Source: a virus
Length of the DNA: 64,000 nt
Direction: 5' to 3' (one strand)
IMG/VR virus record: IMGVR_UViG_3300045971_000431
Location: 23,756 to 87,755 of that record
Shown piece after piece: positions 47,458 through 56,103 of the stretch; position 1 is the stretch's first letter; each line of letters begins with the position of its first letter. Both the position numbers and the translations under genes were made by a program. The notes beneath the pieces were generated by a model. The model had not been told where the DNA came from, did no database searches, and saw only the letters and a list, made by a program, of their open reading frames with translations.

Positions 47458-47855
47458 GCCGGGCCTGCCACCACTTTCACTGTGATCGTGATCCGTTTGG
47501 TGCCAGCTTTGACATCAGCCTTGGCAAGCGGGTTGTGTTTCATTGAGCGATGAAGCTGAATGTTGGGGCCATCCCAATTGACAGCTACGAAGCCTAGAGC
47601 ATCCATGTGCTTGATGAGTTGCTTCTCTGCCAATTTGGTCTGAAACACCAGATCTGCCTTGTCAGTTTCACCGGTGGTCCAGCTCAGGTAGATGAGGCTG
47701 TTGTCGAATGCGTCAGGACCGACTGTTACCTTTTGACCGATGGCCTGGGTTAGCTGTTGGGTTAGCTCACGCCAATGAGTGTGGCCAGAATCCATCATCG
47801 TGGTAGCCACGTCGATACCACCATGCGCCTCGAGAAACTGCTTGAAGGAGATCAT
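47454..47855 (-). CDS. Probable internal head protein (capsid-targeting peptide)
   Basis: This 133-residue protein begins MISFKQFLEAHGG. It then has a helix (HWRELTQQLTQAIGQKVTVG) and strands ending ADVKAGTKRITITVKVVAG. ATGA overlaps couple it to gene 15 and to the next internal protein. Confidence 0.65.
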   Translation of the reverse strand: MISFKQFLEAHGGIDVATTMMDSGHTHWRELTQQLTQAIGQKVTVGPDAFDNSLIYLSWTTGETDKADLVFQTKLAEKQLIKHMDALGFVAVNWDGPNIQLHRSMKHNPLAKADVKAGTKRITITVKVVAGPA

Positions 47856-48742
47856 GGCAATGGTTCTGGCGGGAAGGGAACTGGCCCCTCAGGTGGCTTG
47901 ATCTTCTCGATAGTTGTTGGGATCGAATGCATCTCGATTGGGTCTACCGTACCGTTCGCATTGCTGTCAGAGCCAACAGACATTGTCGGTGGGTTGGTGG
48001 TCGTGTCAACCACGATCTTCGCAAGAGGATCCCCAAACGGCGTGAGGTGCCCGTCTGCATCCACTTCATTCACCACCATCGAACCAAGGCTGGCGATCTG
48101 GATGATGACCTTACGGACCAGGTCGTCTTTCACGCCCATTGGGATGCTCAAGTAGATTGGCACTTCAAAGGACAGGGTCCAGACGATCATGCGACGATCG
48201 GTAGCCGAGGGATAGTTCTCCTCGTTGGCGATATCGGTCAGCTCCACCTTCGTGATACGGGTCCAGTCAAACTCACCATCAGACTTCTGGATCTGGAGGT
48301 CAGGGTTGAAGAGGACCAGGATCTGCTCAAGGATCTGGTGCATCTGTTGGGTGTTCGAGGCGTAGATCGATAGTTCGATCTGTGCGTTGTACGGGATTGG
48401 CATGGCCCGCTTGACGACGGTCAGATCTTCAGGGAAGACCCCGCCGGTCTTCATAGTGACACGCTGGTCCATCAGGCCTGGATTGCGGCGGCGTTCAGGC
48501 GCCAGTGAGAGACCCTGGAGATAGGCTGCCATTGCAGGCAGACTGAACATCTTGTTCTGCGTGTTGCCTGCCATGATGGCTGCGACCACACGATCCTTGT
48601 TGGCAACGACCACGGGCACAGTGATGTACTGCTCCTCATCGCACTCGCCCTTACCGGTCTTGACCTGCAGACCGTAGAAGATGGAGACGAACTGAAGCAG
48701 ATACTGCCGAAGCTGCGCTTGGTAAGTGAAGTGATTGATCAT
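47852..48742 (-). CDS. 15: Tail sheath stabiliser / completion protein gp15
   Basis: The 296-residue protein caps the tail and joins it to the head. It matches T4 gp15 in its blocks: YITVPVVVANKDRVVAAIM, PIPYNAQIELSIYASNTQQM, HQILEQILVLFNPDLQIQ and RMIVWTLSFEVPIYLS. It ends with a proline-rich tail, as in T4 (272 residues). A late promoter octamer ends 4 bases before the ATG, so the mRNA may be leaderless. Confidence 0.85.
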   Translation of the reverse strand: MINHFTYQAQLRQYLLQFVSIFYGLQVKTGKGECDEEQYITVPVVVANKDRVVAAIMAGNTQNKMFSLPAMAAYLQGLSLAPERRRNPGLMDQRVTMKTGGVFPEDLTVVKRAMPIPYNAQIELSIYASNTQQMHQILEQILVLFNPDLQIQKSDGEFDWTRITKVELTDIANEENYPSATDRRMIVWTLSFEVPIYLSIPMGVKDDLVRKVIIQIASLGSMVVNEVDADGHLTPFGDPLAKIVVDTTTNPPTMSVGSDSNANGTVDPIEMHSIPTTIEKIKPPEGPVPFPPEPLP

Positions 48743-48745
48743 TTG

Positions 48746-49201
48746 TTATTTACGGTCTTCAGGATCGATGGAGCTTAGATCGATATGATCGAATCTGAAC
48801 TCGAGATCAACGCGGAACGGATCTTTCTCTGTGCCTGGATCCCCAGCGATCATGTCACCATTTGTGACAACGCCGGTCAAGTCAGTGTTGACGCGCAATC
48901 CCTTAAAGTATGGAGCAAGCAGCTTGATGAAGAGCTTGGGGAAGAAGAGAGCAAGAGTTTCAGGGTCGTAGACGGTCTTACCAATCTTCTTGGCGCCCAC
49001 ATGAATGTGAATGCGAAGGTACCGATCGTGGGGCTTCTGCCCATTCCAGATGATGATCGTCACATCTTCCCTATGAATCTTCTGCTTCTTCAGCTGTTCC
49101 CAAATCAGGTCTTCAACGATGCGCTCGAATGCTTGCAGCGCATTGTGTACCACGTGTCTCTTGAAGCCCATCTCACCGAGAAACTGCTTGAACGTGATCA
49201 T
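48746..49201 (-). CDS. Probable internal head protein (capsid-targeting peptide)
   Basis: This 151-residue protein begins MITFKQFLGEMGFK. It has VTIIIWNGQKPHDRYLRIHI followed by HVGAKKIGKTVYDPETLALF, and resembles its upstream neighbour (VWSDLRDEDPDDRILFANIL), so both may be one duplicated family. The stop TAA lies in the gene 15 late promoter. Confidence 0.65.
   Translation of the reverse strand: MITFKQFLGEMGFKRHVVHNALQAFERIVEDLIWEQLKKQKIHREDVTIIIWNGQKPHDRYLRIHIHVGAKKIGKTVYDPETLALFFPKLFIKLLAPYFKGLRVNTDLTGVVTNGDMIAGDPGTEKDPFRVDLEFRFDHIDLSSIDPEDRK
48747..48754 (-). promoter_or_regulatory. Late promoter CGTAAATA for gene 15
   Basis: Minus-strand CGTAAATA-ACAA-ATG; overlaps the stop codon of the upstream gene. 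Confidence 0.55.
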
Positions 49202-49572
49202 AGCATGCCGTCGTAATCAGGAACACGGTAGCGACCGTAGACGGCTTCACCTGATGGTGACGTGGAGGAGTTAACAGTCTCGAAGATCTCTTCAACGTAT
49301 CGACCGAAATACTCAGTCAGCTTCTTGCGCATCACCTTCTGCAGGATGTTGGCGAACAGAATGCGGTCATCAGGATCTTCGTCTCGAAGATCAGACCATA
49401 CCCGAATGCTCTTGCCATTCCCGTTACTGTTGGCATCTTCTGGCGTTCGGTTCAAGTCGATCTGGTAACGGCGCACCCCGACGAGATCGGCGACCTCACG
49501 CTTGATGTCAATGAGCTTCACTCGGAACTGCTCATGCCAACCTTCAGCGAGGAAGTCTTTGAACGTGATCAT
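49198..49572 (-). CDS. Probable internal head protein (capsid-targeting peptide)
   Basis: This 124-residue protein begins MITFKDFLAEGWHE. It carries KSIRVWSDLRDEDPDDRILF, like the next gene. ATGA overlaps both neighbours. Function unknown. Confidence 0.65.
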   Translation of the reverse strand: MITFKDFLAEGWHEQFRVKLIDIKREVADLVGVRRYQIDLNRTPEDANSNGNGKSIRVWSDLRDEDPDDRILFANILQKVMRKKLTEYFGRYVEEIFETVNSSTSPSGEAVYGRYRVPDYDGML

Positions 49573-51440
49573 AGCTTGCTCGTAATGTCTCGCGTGTCAT
49601 CCAAGTTCAGGATGGCCAATTGTGATGGGCGGTGGGCAGAACGTTCGTCTCGACGGTCTGTCTCGACATAGATCCACTTGTTCTTGACGACACTGAACTT
49701 GTAGAGACGCGCAGCAATCTTCAGCTTTGGATCGTAGTTGAGACGGAAGAACTGACCATCAGTTGCAGACGAAACGTCAGGCAGCTTGAACCCTTCAAGA
49801 TAGGCAAGACCGTCTGGTGGCAGACCATCCTCAGTGTACGGGCCAACACCGTCATACGTGCCAGGTGCGCCAAAGCGGTTCGTACCTGAGCGAGTCTCAC
49901 GAACATTCGTGCCAGTCTCGGGCACCCTCGCCACAGCTTCAGCATGGTTCGCTTCAGCGGCGGTTAGAGGCGCTGTCTGGATCTGTTCGATGCCTTCGAA
50001 GAATGAGCCATCGTCGACGACATACTTCTGCGTGTCAGCCGTTCCGAGAATGTCTCGGTGTTCCTGTGAAGGAATAAGCTGCTGAGCCATGAACTTGTAG
50101 ATGACCGGCTTCCAGCCTGTGGTGTAGCCATCAGCGGCCCAACCCACGTCAGTGACTTCGAGGAACTTCCGGATCGGCTTCAGATTGTGGTCGTACTGCA
50201 TCTGGCTCGGCACTTCAAGCACGTCACCAACAACGATCGGGCGACCCAACAGAGTGATCATCGTAGCGAAGGATGTCGTGAAGGAGTAGATGTCAGCGAC
50301 TTGGAACCCGAACTTGGAAAGATCGGACTGGCTATCGAACGGCTGGTAGGCAGTCAGTAATTGGATGGAGGCGTTCGCATAGTCACGATCGCGGTTCTCC
50401 ATGAAGAGCGGGTCTTGGATGTTGTCGAGGCGCGTGGCTTGGAAGTCAAACATCTCCAGCTTTTCGACAGCCCAAGGATCACCAGTCAGGAAGCCACCGA
50501 ACAGCAGAGGGACGATGCGCCAGTAACGGGCAGGTGCTGATTGCTTCAGACTGATGAGCACTACTGGAACATCAGGCACGTTCACAACATCCACACGGTA
50601 CCAATCGAGTTCCACCTGAGCCGAGAACATGTCGCCTGCAACAAACGCAGTAGAACCAGCGGTGATCTTGAAGGATCCACGTGGTGAGTTGTACTGTGTG
50701 CCTACGTTGGCTACACCGAGAAGCTCAGTACCAGAGGAAGATGTGTACATCACCTGGAAGGTGGCAGCAGTCAGGGCAATTGCCATGAAGACGCCAGGCT
50801 TGGAGTCATATCCCTGAATGTAGCCACCAAGAGAACCATTGCCGGTGCCCGTGAACTGCACCTTGGCTGGGTCGATGCGGTAGCCACCATCAGAACGGTC
50901 GATGCGGATCTGGCGAACTCGGGTAGCCGACAAGGCACCTTGAGTGAGTCGGATCGTCGTGATGTGTTGGGCAGCTGCTACACCCGGACCATTCTCTGGT
51001 TGACCATAAGAGGTCAGGCGAATGCCGAAATCGTAGCCAATGTAAGCAGGTGTCGAGGTCACCGCAAGACCTGTCTCGACACTGGTCCATGCTGTGGCAA
51101 GTGCATCGAAGGCATTTGCTGGAGTACCGCTTGATGCGATTGCTTGACCATTCCCGGTCAGATCAATCAGCTTCCCCTGTTCATGGACACCAAGCAGCTT
51201 GAAGACATTGACTGGTGCACCTGAGATGCTGAGTGCTTCAGCGGCCAGACTTTCTTGGTAGTCAGTCTCAGGGGTAGCGCACTCGCCCTGCGTGATCTTC
51301 ATGTCGCCGATGCAAAGCTCGGGCGGATTGTACGGATTAGACGGGGCCGGTGGGGTTGCAGGCAGGCCACCATGTGGCTGACTGTTGAGGGAACCGGCGC
51401 CGTCTGGGCAACTCGTGATTGGGAGCTTTGGAACTGTCAT
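49569..51440 (-). CDS. Neck protein candidate (gp14-like) with long N-terminal extension
   Basis: In this 623-residue protein, the C-terminal part (from about residue 330: MFDFQATRLDNIQDPLFMEN, LSKFGFQVADIYSFTTSFAT, LLGRPIVVGDVLEVPSQMQY and FLEVTDVGWAADGYTTGWKP) recalls gp14-type neck proteins of T4-like marine phages. The first 330 residues are a Thr/Gly/Ala-rich beta region with a discoidin-like pattern and are an addition. Position between gp13 and gp15 supports gp14. Not certain. Confidence 0.5.
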   Translation of the reverse strand: MTVPKLPITSCPDGAGSLNSQPHGGLPATPPAPSNPYNPPELCIGDMKITQGECATPETDYQESLAAEALSISGAPVNVFKLLGVHEQGKLIDLTGNGQAIASSGTPANAFDALATAWTSVETGLAVTSTPAYIGYDFGIRLTSYGQPENGPGVAAAQHITTIRLTQGALSATRVRQIRIDRSDGGYRIDPAKVQFTGTGNGSLGGYIQGYDSKPGVFMAIALTAATFQVMYTSSSGTELLGVANVGTQYNSPRGSFKITAGSTAFVAGDMFSAQVELDWYRVDVVNVPDVPVVLISLKQSAPARYWRIVPLLFGGFLTGDPWAVEKLEMFDFQATRLDNIQDPLFMENRDRDYANASIQLLTAYQPFDSQSDLSKFGFQVADIYSFTTSFATMITLLGRPIVVGDVLEVPSQMQYDHNLKPIRKFLEVTDVGWAADGYTTGWKPVIYKFMAQQLIPSQEHRDILGTADTQKYVVDDGSFFEGIEQIQTAPLTAAEANHAEAVARVPETGTNVRETRSGTNRFGAPGTYDGVGPYTEDGLPPDGLAYLEGFKLPDVSSATDGQFFRLNYDPKLKIAARLYKFSVVKNKWIYVETDRRDERSAHRPSQLAILNLDDTRDITSKL

Positions 51441-52027
51441 GCGATTGGATCCGTAATGACAAGTTGGCGATCATCGGGATCTACCATGACGTTGCCATCA
51501 TGTAGGTCAGTGCCGTCTTTGATTTTTGATAGGAACAGCGCGATTGCTTTCACGTCTTCGTCTTGCGTATTGGTTGCTAGAACTTCCCAATCGTCGGGGC
51601 TCCAGTCTTCCAGTGATGTTACTCGCCGCACCATCTTCGTTAGTTGTTTCGGTTTGAGATTTAACGGTGCCAGCGCCTGGGTTTCCCAATCACGCGCAAG
51701 CTTCTTGATTTCGGCAGCTGATGCATCGCGCAGCTTCTTCATGAAAACGATGCCGATCCTGTTGCCATCCTCGTCCTTGGTGTATTTCACGTCAGCAATC
51801 TTAGGCACAAATCGATTGTCTTGGTTGCGGCGGCACCACCTCAGGTAACGCTGGTATTTGGTATCTGATGCAGGATCGAAGACCTTCACCACCATGTTGG
51901 TATAAGCAGGTGATTGAAACACGTGTGCGTAGTAACCCGCGCCAAGCGTCTCGATGCGCTTCATCTGACGCAGCCGTTTGATGTAGTGCTTCGCCCGTTC
52001 CTCGAAAAGCAATTCGCATACTTGCAT
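51437..52027 (-). CDS. Protein kinase-like fold with capsid-targeting peptide
   Basis: This 196-residue protein begins MQVCELLFEERAKH, an Alt-like capsid leader. Then come kinase signatures: a Gly-rich loop LGAGYYAHVF (about 28-37), the ATP lysine in NMVVKVFD (K48), a hinge GIVFMKKL, the catalytic loop TDLHDGNVMV (D174, N179) and a metal-binding Asp in VITDPI (D193). Length is minimal for the fold and the C-lobe is short. T4 injects its Alt enzyme this way; here a kinase could modify host targets at once. Substrate unknown. Confidence 0.65.
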   Translation of the reverse strand: MQVCELLFEERAKHYIKRLRQMKRIETLGAGYYAHVFQSPAYTNMVVKVFDPASDTKYQRYLRWCRRNQDNRFVPKIADVKYTKDEDGNRIGIVFMKKLRDASAAEIKKLARDWETQALAPLNLKPKQLTKMVRRVTSLEDWSPDDWEVLATNTQDEDVKAIALFLSKIKDGTDLHDGNVMVDPDDRQLVITDPIA

Positions 52028-52028
52028 G

Positions 52029-53906
52029 TCAACCGATCAAGAATGAGACGTTGCCCTTGCCGACCAGACCACCGTATTCGTAGTTGAGCAGCTCTTCCTT
52101 CAGCTCGGTCATGTCTTGACGGGCTTCAGAGACCAGCATTTCGCCGTTAAGGTTGATCGGACCATTAGCTCCTGGAGTACCAGAGCTAAACTTTGAACGA
52201 ATCATTCCAAGCTGCATCTTGCACTCAGCAAGTGCCCAGTTCTGCATGTACTGCTTGCAGTACCGATCGAGCAAGAGTTCCTGCTCGGTGCGTTCCATGT
52301 AGCATTCGAGAATGACCTTCTCATTGCGTGCAATACGGCGAGTGATCATGAGCTCACGTGATGGCTCATCCCATAGGAAGGTCAAGTCACCAGCGAAGAT
52401 CCGCTGGAAGTCCTCAGACAGCGAGTGCATCATGTGGATGGACAGGATGTCGGTGTAGCCTGACGAGTAGTACTGGTTCAGGAACGTCTGGAAGTAGATG
52501 TTGCTGTCCCAGTTCAGGGAGTTGGCACCAAGAATGTTCAGGCGGTGGATCTTGTTGACAGCAACGATGCGATCAGTTCCATCAGTGGCTGAGTTCAGGT
52601 AGTAGAGTTGCTGACCTTCCATGACCGTGTACATCACGTACTTCATCGTGTAGGCAGCATCTGACAACTGGCGGTAGTTGTCGAGAGCGTTGTCGATGGC
52701 AACGTTGAAGTGTTCTTCCTTCAGTTCGACGCACTGCACGGGCCAACCGAGCTGGGTCTTCAGCACCTTGATGAGACGAAGACGTTCATCGTAGGAACCG
52801 TCGGTACCGATAGATGTCTTGTCTGTAGATGGAGTGCCTTGCTGGTCAGTGTTTGCTTGGATCCAGGTGGAGCCGTTGAAGACGTTCAGCACCTTCGTCG
52901 AGGTGTTGTAGAAGAGTTGACCAAGATACGGAGCGGCCAATGGCACCGACTCAGCGTAGATTGCGGTCGTGAATGCTGGCGTCAGCGGTGGCTTGTTGAA
53001 GAGAGAATTGGCTGATGTTGGGTAGACCCAAGAACTACCATCCCAGAACTGAGCACGTTGCAGTGAGTAGTTCCAGATGAAGTCGCCTACAGCCGGAGTT
53101 TCTGGCACCTTGATAACGCCTGCAACCGTGCCCAGCGGAATCCACGTTGGGCCTGGAGCCATGAAGGAAAGGTTCGTTGCATCACAGGTAATCCATTTGG
53201 TGCCATCAAAGACCTTCAGCTGGTTCAAGCCTGTGTAGAAGTAGACTTGCCCCAGGGTGCCCGGGTTGTAGGGGCCCGAGATGATGGCATCTGCACGGGT
53301 GGGAGTCCACTGCGAACCATTCCAGTACTGGACCAGGTTCATGCCTCTGTCGTGGTAGACAAAGCCAGGAGATGGGGAGGTCGGCGCTTCTGGCAGAGAT
53401 GGGATGTTGCCAGTGTAGGACGAGCTGTCCTTCTCGACGCGAGATGCTTCCAGTGGGTAGGACTGGATGCCGATCGGGTAGTACTGGAGAACGTTCGTGC
53501 AAGCGTGCACCGACGCGTAGTAGAGAGTGTTCGCTACTGTGTTGGTGACCGTGACCGTGAAGGACGAGAAGCCGGTGTCGATGTTTGCCACACCTGGCAG
53601 CGGGTTGTTCAGAATGCCAGAGTAGAACCCCACGACGTGCGCGCCATCAGCTCCTTCGATACGAGAAGCTGGGACCGCCAAATCGGTGCTTGCGGTGTAC
53701 TGGGTACCATCGTCTGGATAGTTGACCGAGCTGACAGCTCGATCATTGATCGTGATGACTGCGCCATCAACCGTCTCGAGAACTGTCGGGTAGGTGACAG
53801 TGAGAGCGATCGTGGTTGGTGTTGGACGGGAGATGGCCAGCGTGAACTGCCGAGCTTCAATCCAAAGGTCATGGGTTGTCTTTGCTGTGAGATCTGATGC
53901 GGCCAT
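52029..53906 (-). CDS. 13: Neck protein gp13 with fibre-like N-terminal extension
   Basis: In this 625-residue protein, the C-terminal 240 residues match gp13: CVELKEEHFNVAIDNALDNY, RIVAVNKIHRLNILGANSLN, MITRRIARNEKVILECYMER and DMTELKEELLNYEYGGLVGK. T4 gp13 is 309 residues. The first 370 residues contain four repeats of the pattern VYHDRGMNLVQYWNGSQW, VYFYTGLNQLKVFDGTKW, IWNYSLQRAQFWDGSSW and LFYNTSTKVLNVFNGSTW. This suggests a neck appendage fused to the structural domain. Confidence 0.7.
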   Translation of the reverse strand: MAASDLTAKTTHDLWIEARQFTLAISRPTPTTIALTVTYPTVLETVDGAVITINDRAVSSVNYPDDGTQYTASTDLAVPASRIEGADGAHVVGFYSGILNNPLPGVANIDTGFSSFTVTVTNTVANTLYYASVHACTNVLQYYPIGIQSYPLEASRVEKDSSSYTGNIPSLPEAPTSPSPGFVYHDRGMNLVQYWNGSQWTPTRADAIISGPYNPGTLGQVYFYTGLNQLKVFDGTKWITCDATNLSFMAPGPTWIPLGTVAGVIKVPETPAVGDFIWNYSLQRAQFWDGSSWVYPTSANSLFNKPPLTPAFTTAIYAESVPLAAPYLGQLFYNTSTKVLNVFNGSTWIQANTDQQGTPSTDKTSIGTDGSYDERLRLIKVLKTQLGWPVQCVELKEEHFNVAIDNALDNYRQLSDAAYTMKYVMYTVMEGQQLYYLNSATDGTDRIVAVNKIHRLNILGANSLNWDSNIYFQTFLNQYYSSGYTDILSIHMMHSLSEDFQRIFAGDLTFLWDEPSRELMITRRIARNEKVILECYMERTEQELLLDRYCKQYMQNWALAECKMQLGMIRSKFSSGTPGANGPINLNGEMLVSEARQDMTELKEELLNYEYGGLVGKGNVSFLIG

Positions 53907-53937
53907 GGAAAGTTCCGGTGACGGTTGTGCCAGATCC

Positions 53938-53945
53938 TATTTATG
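53938..53945 (-). promoter_or_regulatory. Late promoter CATAAATA for the neck-to-gp15 unit
   Basis: Minus-strand CATAAATAGG, 31 bases before ATG 53906. It is 21 bases from a plus-strand late promoter. Confidence 0.7.
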
Positions 53946-53966
53946 GCCCACCTGCCTCCCACCCAC

Positions 53967-53974
53967 CGTAAATA
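53967..53974 (+). promoter_or_regulatory. Late promoter CGTAAATA on the plus strand (leaderless)
   Basis: Plus-strand CGTAAATA-GGCGC-ATG: predicted +1 is the start codon of the LysM-like gene. Confidence 0.65.
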
Positions 53975-53979
53975 GGCGC

Positions 53980-54357
53980 ATGCAATATCCATTCACGCTC
54001 CACACCTTCCGACCAACCGAAACTATCGATGCGGTGATTCGGCTATTAGGTCGCCACAGCTTGACCCACGCAGAGCTTGCTCACATGCGGGTGGTCTTCA
54101 ATGACCTGAACGGTAAGGTCGTCCCAAGACCAGGAATGACCTACAAGATCCCGCTGCCGATGGAAGTGACAGACGACTACGGCAACGTGATCGATCTACC
54201 GAAGCCAGAGCTTCCAGAGAATGAGTCGATTACCGCCCCAATCGACTCACCGGTTGAGTCGATTACCGTAGTCCCTGAGCCGGTTGTAGAGCCGCCCAAA
54301 GCAGAGGACCCGCCGAAGCAGGTCCGTGTCAAGCCAGTGCTGCAGATCTTTACTTGA
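53980..54357 (+). CDS. Small LysM-like plus-strand protein
   Basis: This 125-residue protein begins MQYPFTLHTFRPTETIDAVI. The first 60 residues read like one LysM or tail-assembly-type repeat (ELAHMRVVFNDLNGKVVPRP, then GMTYKIPL, as in the NxLxxPGxxLxIP ending). The remainder is acidic and proline-rich (PEPVVEPPKAEDPPKQ), a flexible linker. It is divergent from gp13 and overlaps, end to end, the gene 54350-54691 by 8 bases. It could be a tail or baseplate accessory protein. Confidence 0.65.
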   Translation: MQYPFTLHTFRPTETIDAVIRLLGRHSLTHAELAHMRVVFNDLNGKVVPRPGMTYKIPLPMEVTDDYGNVIDLPKPELPENESITAPIDSPVESITVVPEPVVEPPKAEDPPKQVRVKPVLQIFT

Positions 54358-54691
54358 GTGCTTCGGCCTTGATGGCGTTGGTAATTTCCTGAAGCATCTG
54401 CAGGCGGTTCGCCGTGAACCGACCCATGGTGTCATGCGGCATCTCGATCATCGATTGGCTTAGAAGTGCCTGATACCAGATGATGGTCCATGTCAAGCAG
54501 TTGTCATCGAGTTCGTCGATGAACGCTGCAATCCCCACACGTGTTGGTTCAATCTCGATGCGACTGCCCATCTTGACAATGAGGCAGTCCTTGTAGAGCC
54601 GAGTCGCCACGTTGACTGGTGCCCGTGGATTCTGCTGTGCCATCGCCATTGTAGCAACGCACAGCAGAAGACCAGCGATGAGGTGCTTCAT
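54350..54691 (-). CDS. Secreted protein, unknown function
   Basis: This 113-residue protein has a signal peptide (MKHLIAGLLLCVATMAMAQQ) and two cysteines in the mature part (KDCLIVKMG, DDNCLTWTII), likely a disulphide in the periplasm. The remainder is helical (MLQEITNAIKAEALK). It overlaps the next gene by 4 bases. Spanin or inhibitor roles can be imagined, but no motif supports one. Confidence 0.6.
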   Translation of the reverse strand: MKHLIAGLLLCVATMAMAQQNPRAPVNVATRLYKDCLIVKMGSRIEIEPTRVGIAAFIDELDDNCLTWTIIWYQALLSQSMIEMPHDTMGRFTANRLQMLQEITNAIKAEALK

Positions 54692-54876
54692 GCAGCCAAC
54701 TGTTCAGGCGTCATTGGCCGCTTCTTGTACTCGACTGGCAAATTGCCGATGTGCTCGAAACGCAGCGGCGCAATGTGCTTGTCGCAGTTGAAACCGAGAT
54801 GAGAGCCGGTCAGCGACAGAAGTTCCGTCGTGGCCTCGTTCTCACAGGGTGGAACGCAGGGTGCGGTGCACTTCAT
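54688..54876 (-). CDS. Small cysteine protein
   Basis: This 62-residue protein begins MKCTAPCVPPCENEATTELL and later has GFNCDKHIAPLRFEHIG; the CxxxC...CxxH spacing may hold zinc. ATGA overlaps both neighbours. No family recognised. Confidence 0.55.
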   Translation of the reverse strand: MKCTAPCVPPCENEATTELLSLTGSHLGFNCDKHIAPLRFEHIGNLPVEYKKRPMTPEQLAA

Positions 54877-55451
54877 GACAGCACGTTCCGCACGATCTTG
54901 GCGATGTTGAAGGCATCGTCGCAGCCGTTGTGGTGCTTGCCCTCGAGGGTCTCACCGATCTTGGCCAGCATGCGGTCCATGCCCATCTCGCGGTCCAGCT
55001 TGTGCTTCAGCGCAAACATCGTCTTGATGTTCATGTGCGCACGCATGTAGGCGAACGGGTTGGCATCGCGCCGAACCCCGTACAGGCCGCCCACGCTGGC
55101 TTTGCCGTCACAGCCGAGCTTGATCTTGTCGTACTCGCCGCAGGAGAACCACACGTGGTTCTTGGTGATGCCGTAGTCAGCAGCGATCGCGCGCAGGGTG
55201 TCATGAATGTCGGCACCAGCGTCCACGTCCTCTTGCGTCCAGCCCGTCAGCTTCGTACAGAAGGGCGAGACCTTTGTAAAGCGCGGCTTGATCACGTACC
55301 CCGATGGATCGAGGATGTTTCCGGTCTTGGTCTCGAGCACGCAGATGCCGACCTCGATGACCTCGTTGGGCTGGTCCCCTTGTTCTTCCTTGGTTTCCCA
55401 GCATGTTGCCTCAACGTCGGCAACAAAGACGTAGCGAAGTTCAGCGCCCAT
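54873..55451 (-). CDS. DEDDh 3'-5' exonuclease
   Basis: This 192-residue protein has exonuclease I motif VFVADVEATCWET (D12, E14), a region with SCGEYDKIKLGCDGKA (motif II) and HHNGCDDAFNIAKI (motif III, His and Asp). It resembles the ERI-1-like branch, which trims RNA or DNA 3' ends. Good match to the catalytic layout; substrate unknown. It is the middle gene of a coupled set with the Nudix enzyme. Confidence 0.8.
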   Translation of the reverse strand: MGAELRYVFVADVEATCWETKEEQGDQPNEVIEVGICVLETKTGNILDPSGYVIKPRFTKVSPFCTKLTGWTQEDVDAGADIHDTLRAIAADYGITKNHVWFSCGEYDKIKLGCDGKASVGGLYGVRRDANPFAYMRAHMNIKTMFALKHKLDREMGMDRMLAKIGETLEGKHHNGCDDAFNIAKIVRNVLS

Positions 55452-55858
55452 TAGGAAAGCTCCTTGAATCGTGTGAAGGCCATGAAGGCCCGGCTGTTGT
55501 AGTTGGCGAATGGCGAGATGTCTCGCTTGGAAAGCTCTTCAGGCCAGAACCAGTCAAGGCTCAGACCTTCTTCAGGTCGCAGTGATCCTGGATTGACACG
55601 TGCATCACACAGATAGGTGGTGCACCAGTAGTTGACTGCACCAGGACAGACCTCGGTGTAGATGGGGATCAGCTCGGGCGCGAAGAGGTTGACGCCGGTT
55701 TCCTCGCGCATCTCGCGGAGGGCAGCTTCGACGTTGCTCTCGCCAAAATCTACCTTGCCGCCCGGCAATCCCCACAGGTTTGGGTTGTCGCGACGGTTGA
55801 TGGCAAGAACCTTGGCGCCGTGCGGATCGAACAGGAGGAGTGCGACTGCTGTCTTCAT
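55451..55858 (-). CDS. Nudix hydrolase
   Basis: The 135-residue protein hydrolyses a nucleoside diphosphate linked to another group. It has the full Nudix box GGKVDFGESNVEAALREM followed by REETGV (about residues 33-55). It lacks an extra domain, so a small substrate such as an oxidised nucleotide or ADP-ribose is plausible. Its stop and the exonuclease start overlap by 1 base. Confidence 0.85.
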   Translation of the reverse strand: MKTAVALLLFDPHGAKVLAINRRDNPNLWGLPGGKVDFGESNVEAALREMREETGVNLFAPELIPIYTEVCPGAVNYWCTTYLCDARVNPGSLRPEEGLSLDWFWPEELSKRDISPFANYNSRAFMAFTRFKELS

Positions 55859-56103
55859 GAATGCTCCGGCGCCGCTTGGTATTGCTCTTCGTTGTAGGTC
55901 TCGATGACCTGTCGTTCCACCATGAGCTGCATGCGCTCAGCTTGGATGGCGTTGAAAACACCGTGGGCGATCTGTGCAGCACCATTGACCCGCAGCTTGG
56001 CCTCGTAGGTCATGGACCGTTGGCTCAGCTCGTTGGCCATGCGGGCCAGACAGAAGAGCCGTCCCTCAATCCACTGTAGACGTTCGTTGGAAAATGGAGA
56101 CAT
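55855..56103 (-). CDS. Small helical protein
   Basis: This 82-residue protein starts at ATG 56103 with GGAGG about 7 bases upstream; the longer frame would overlap the neighbour heavily. It is mostly helical (MSPFSNERLQWIEGRLFCLA, IAHGVFNAIQAERMQLMVER). No family is recognised. It overlaps the upstream gene by 38 bases and the Nudix gene by 4. Confidence 0.5.
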   Translation of the reverse strand: MSPFSNERLQWIEGRLFCLARMANELSQRSMTYEAKLRVNGAAQIAHGVFNAIQAERMQLMVERQVIETYNEEQYQAAPEHS

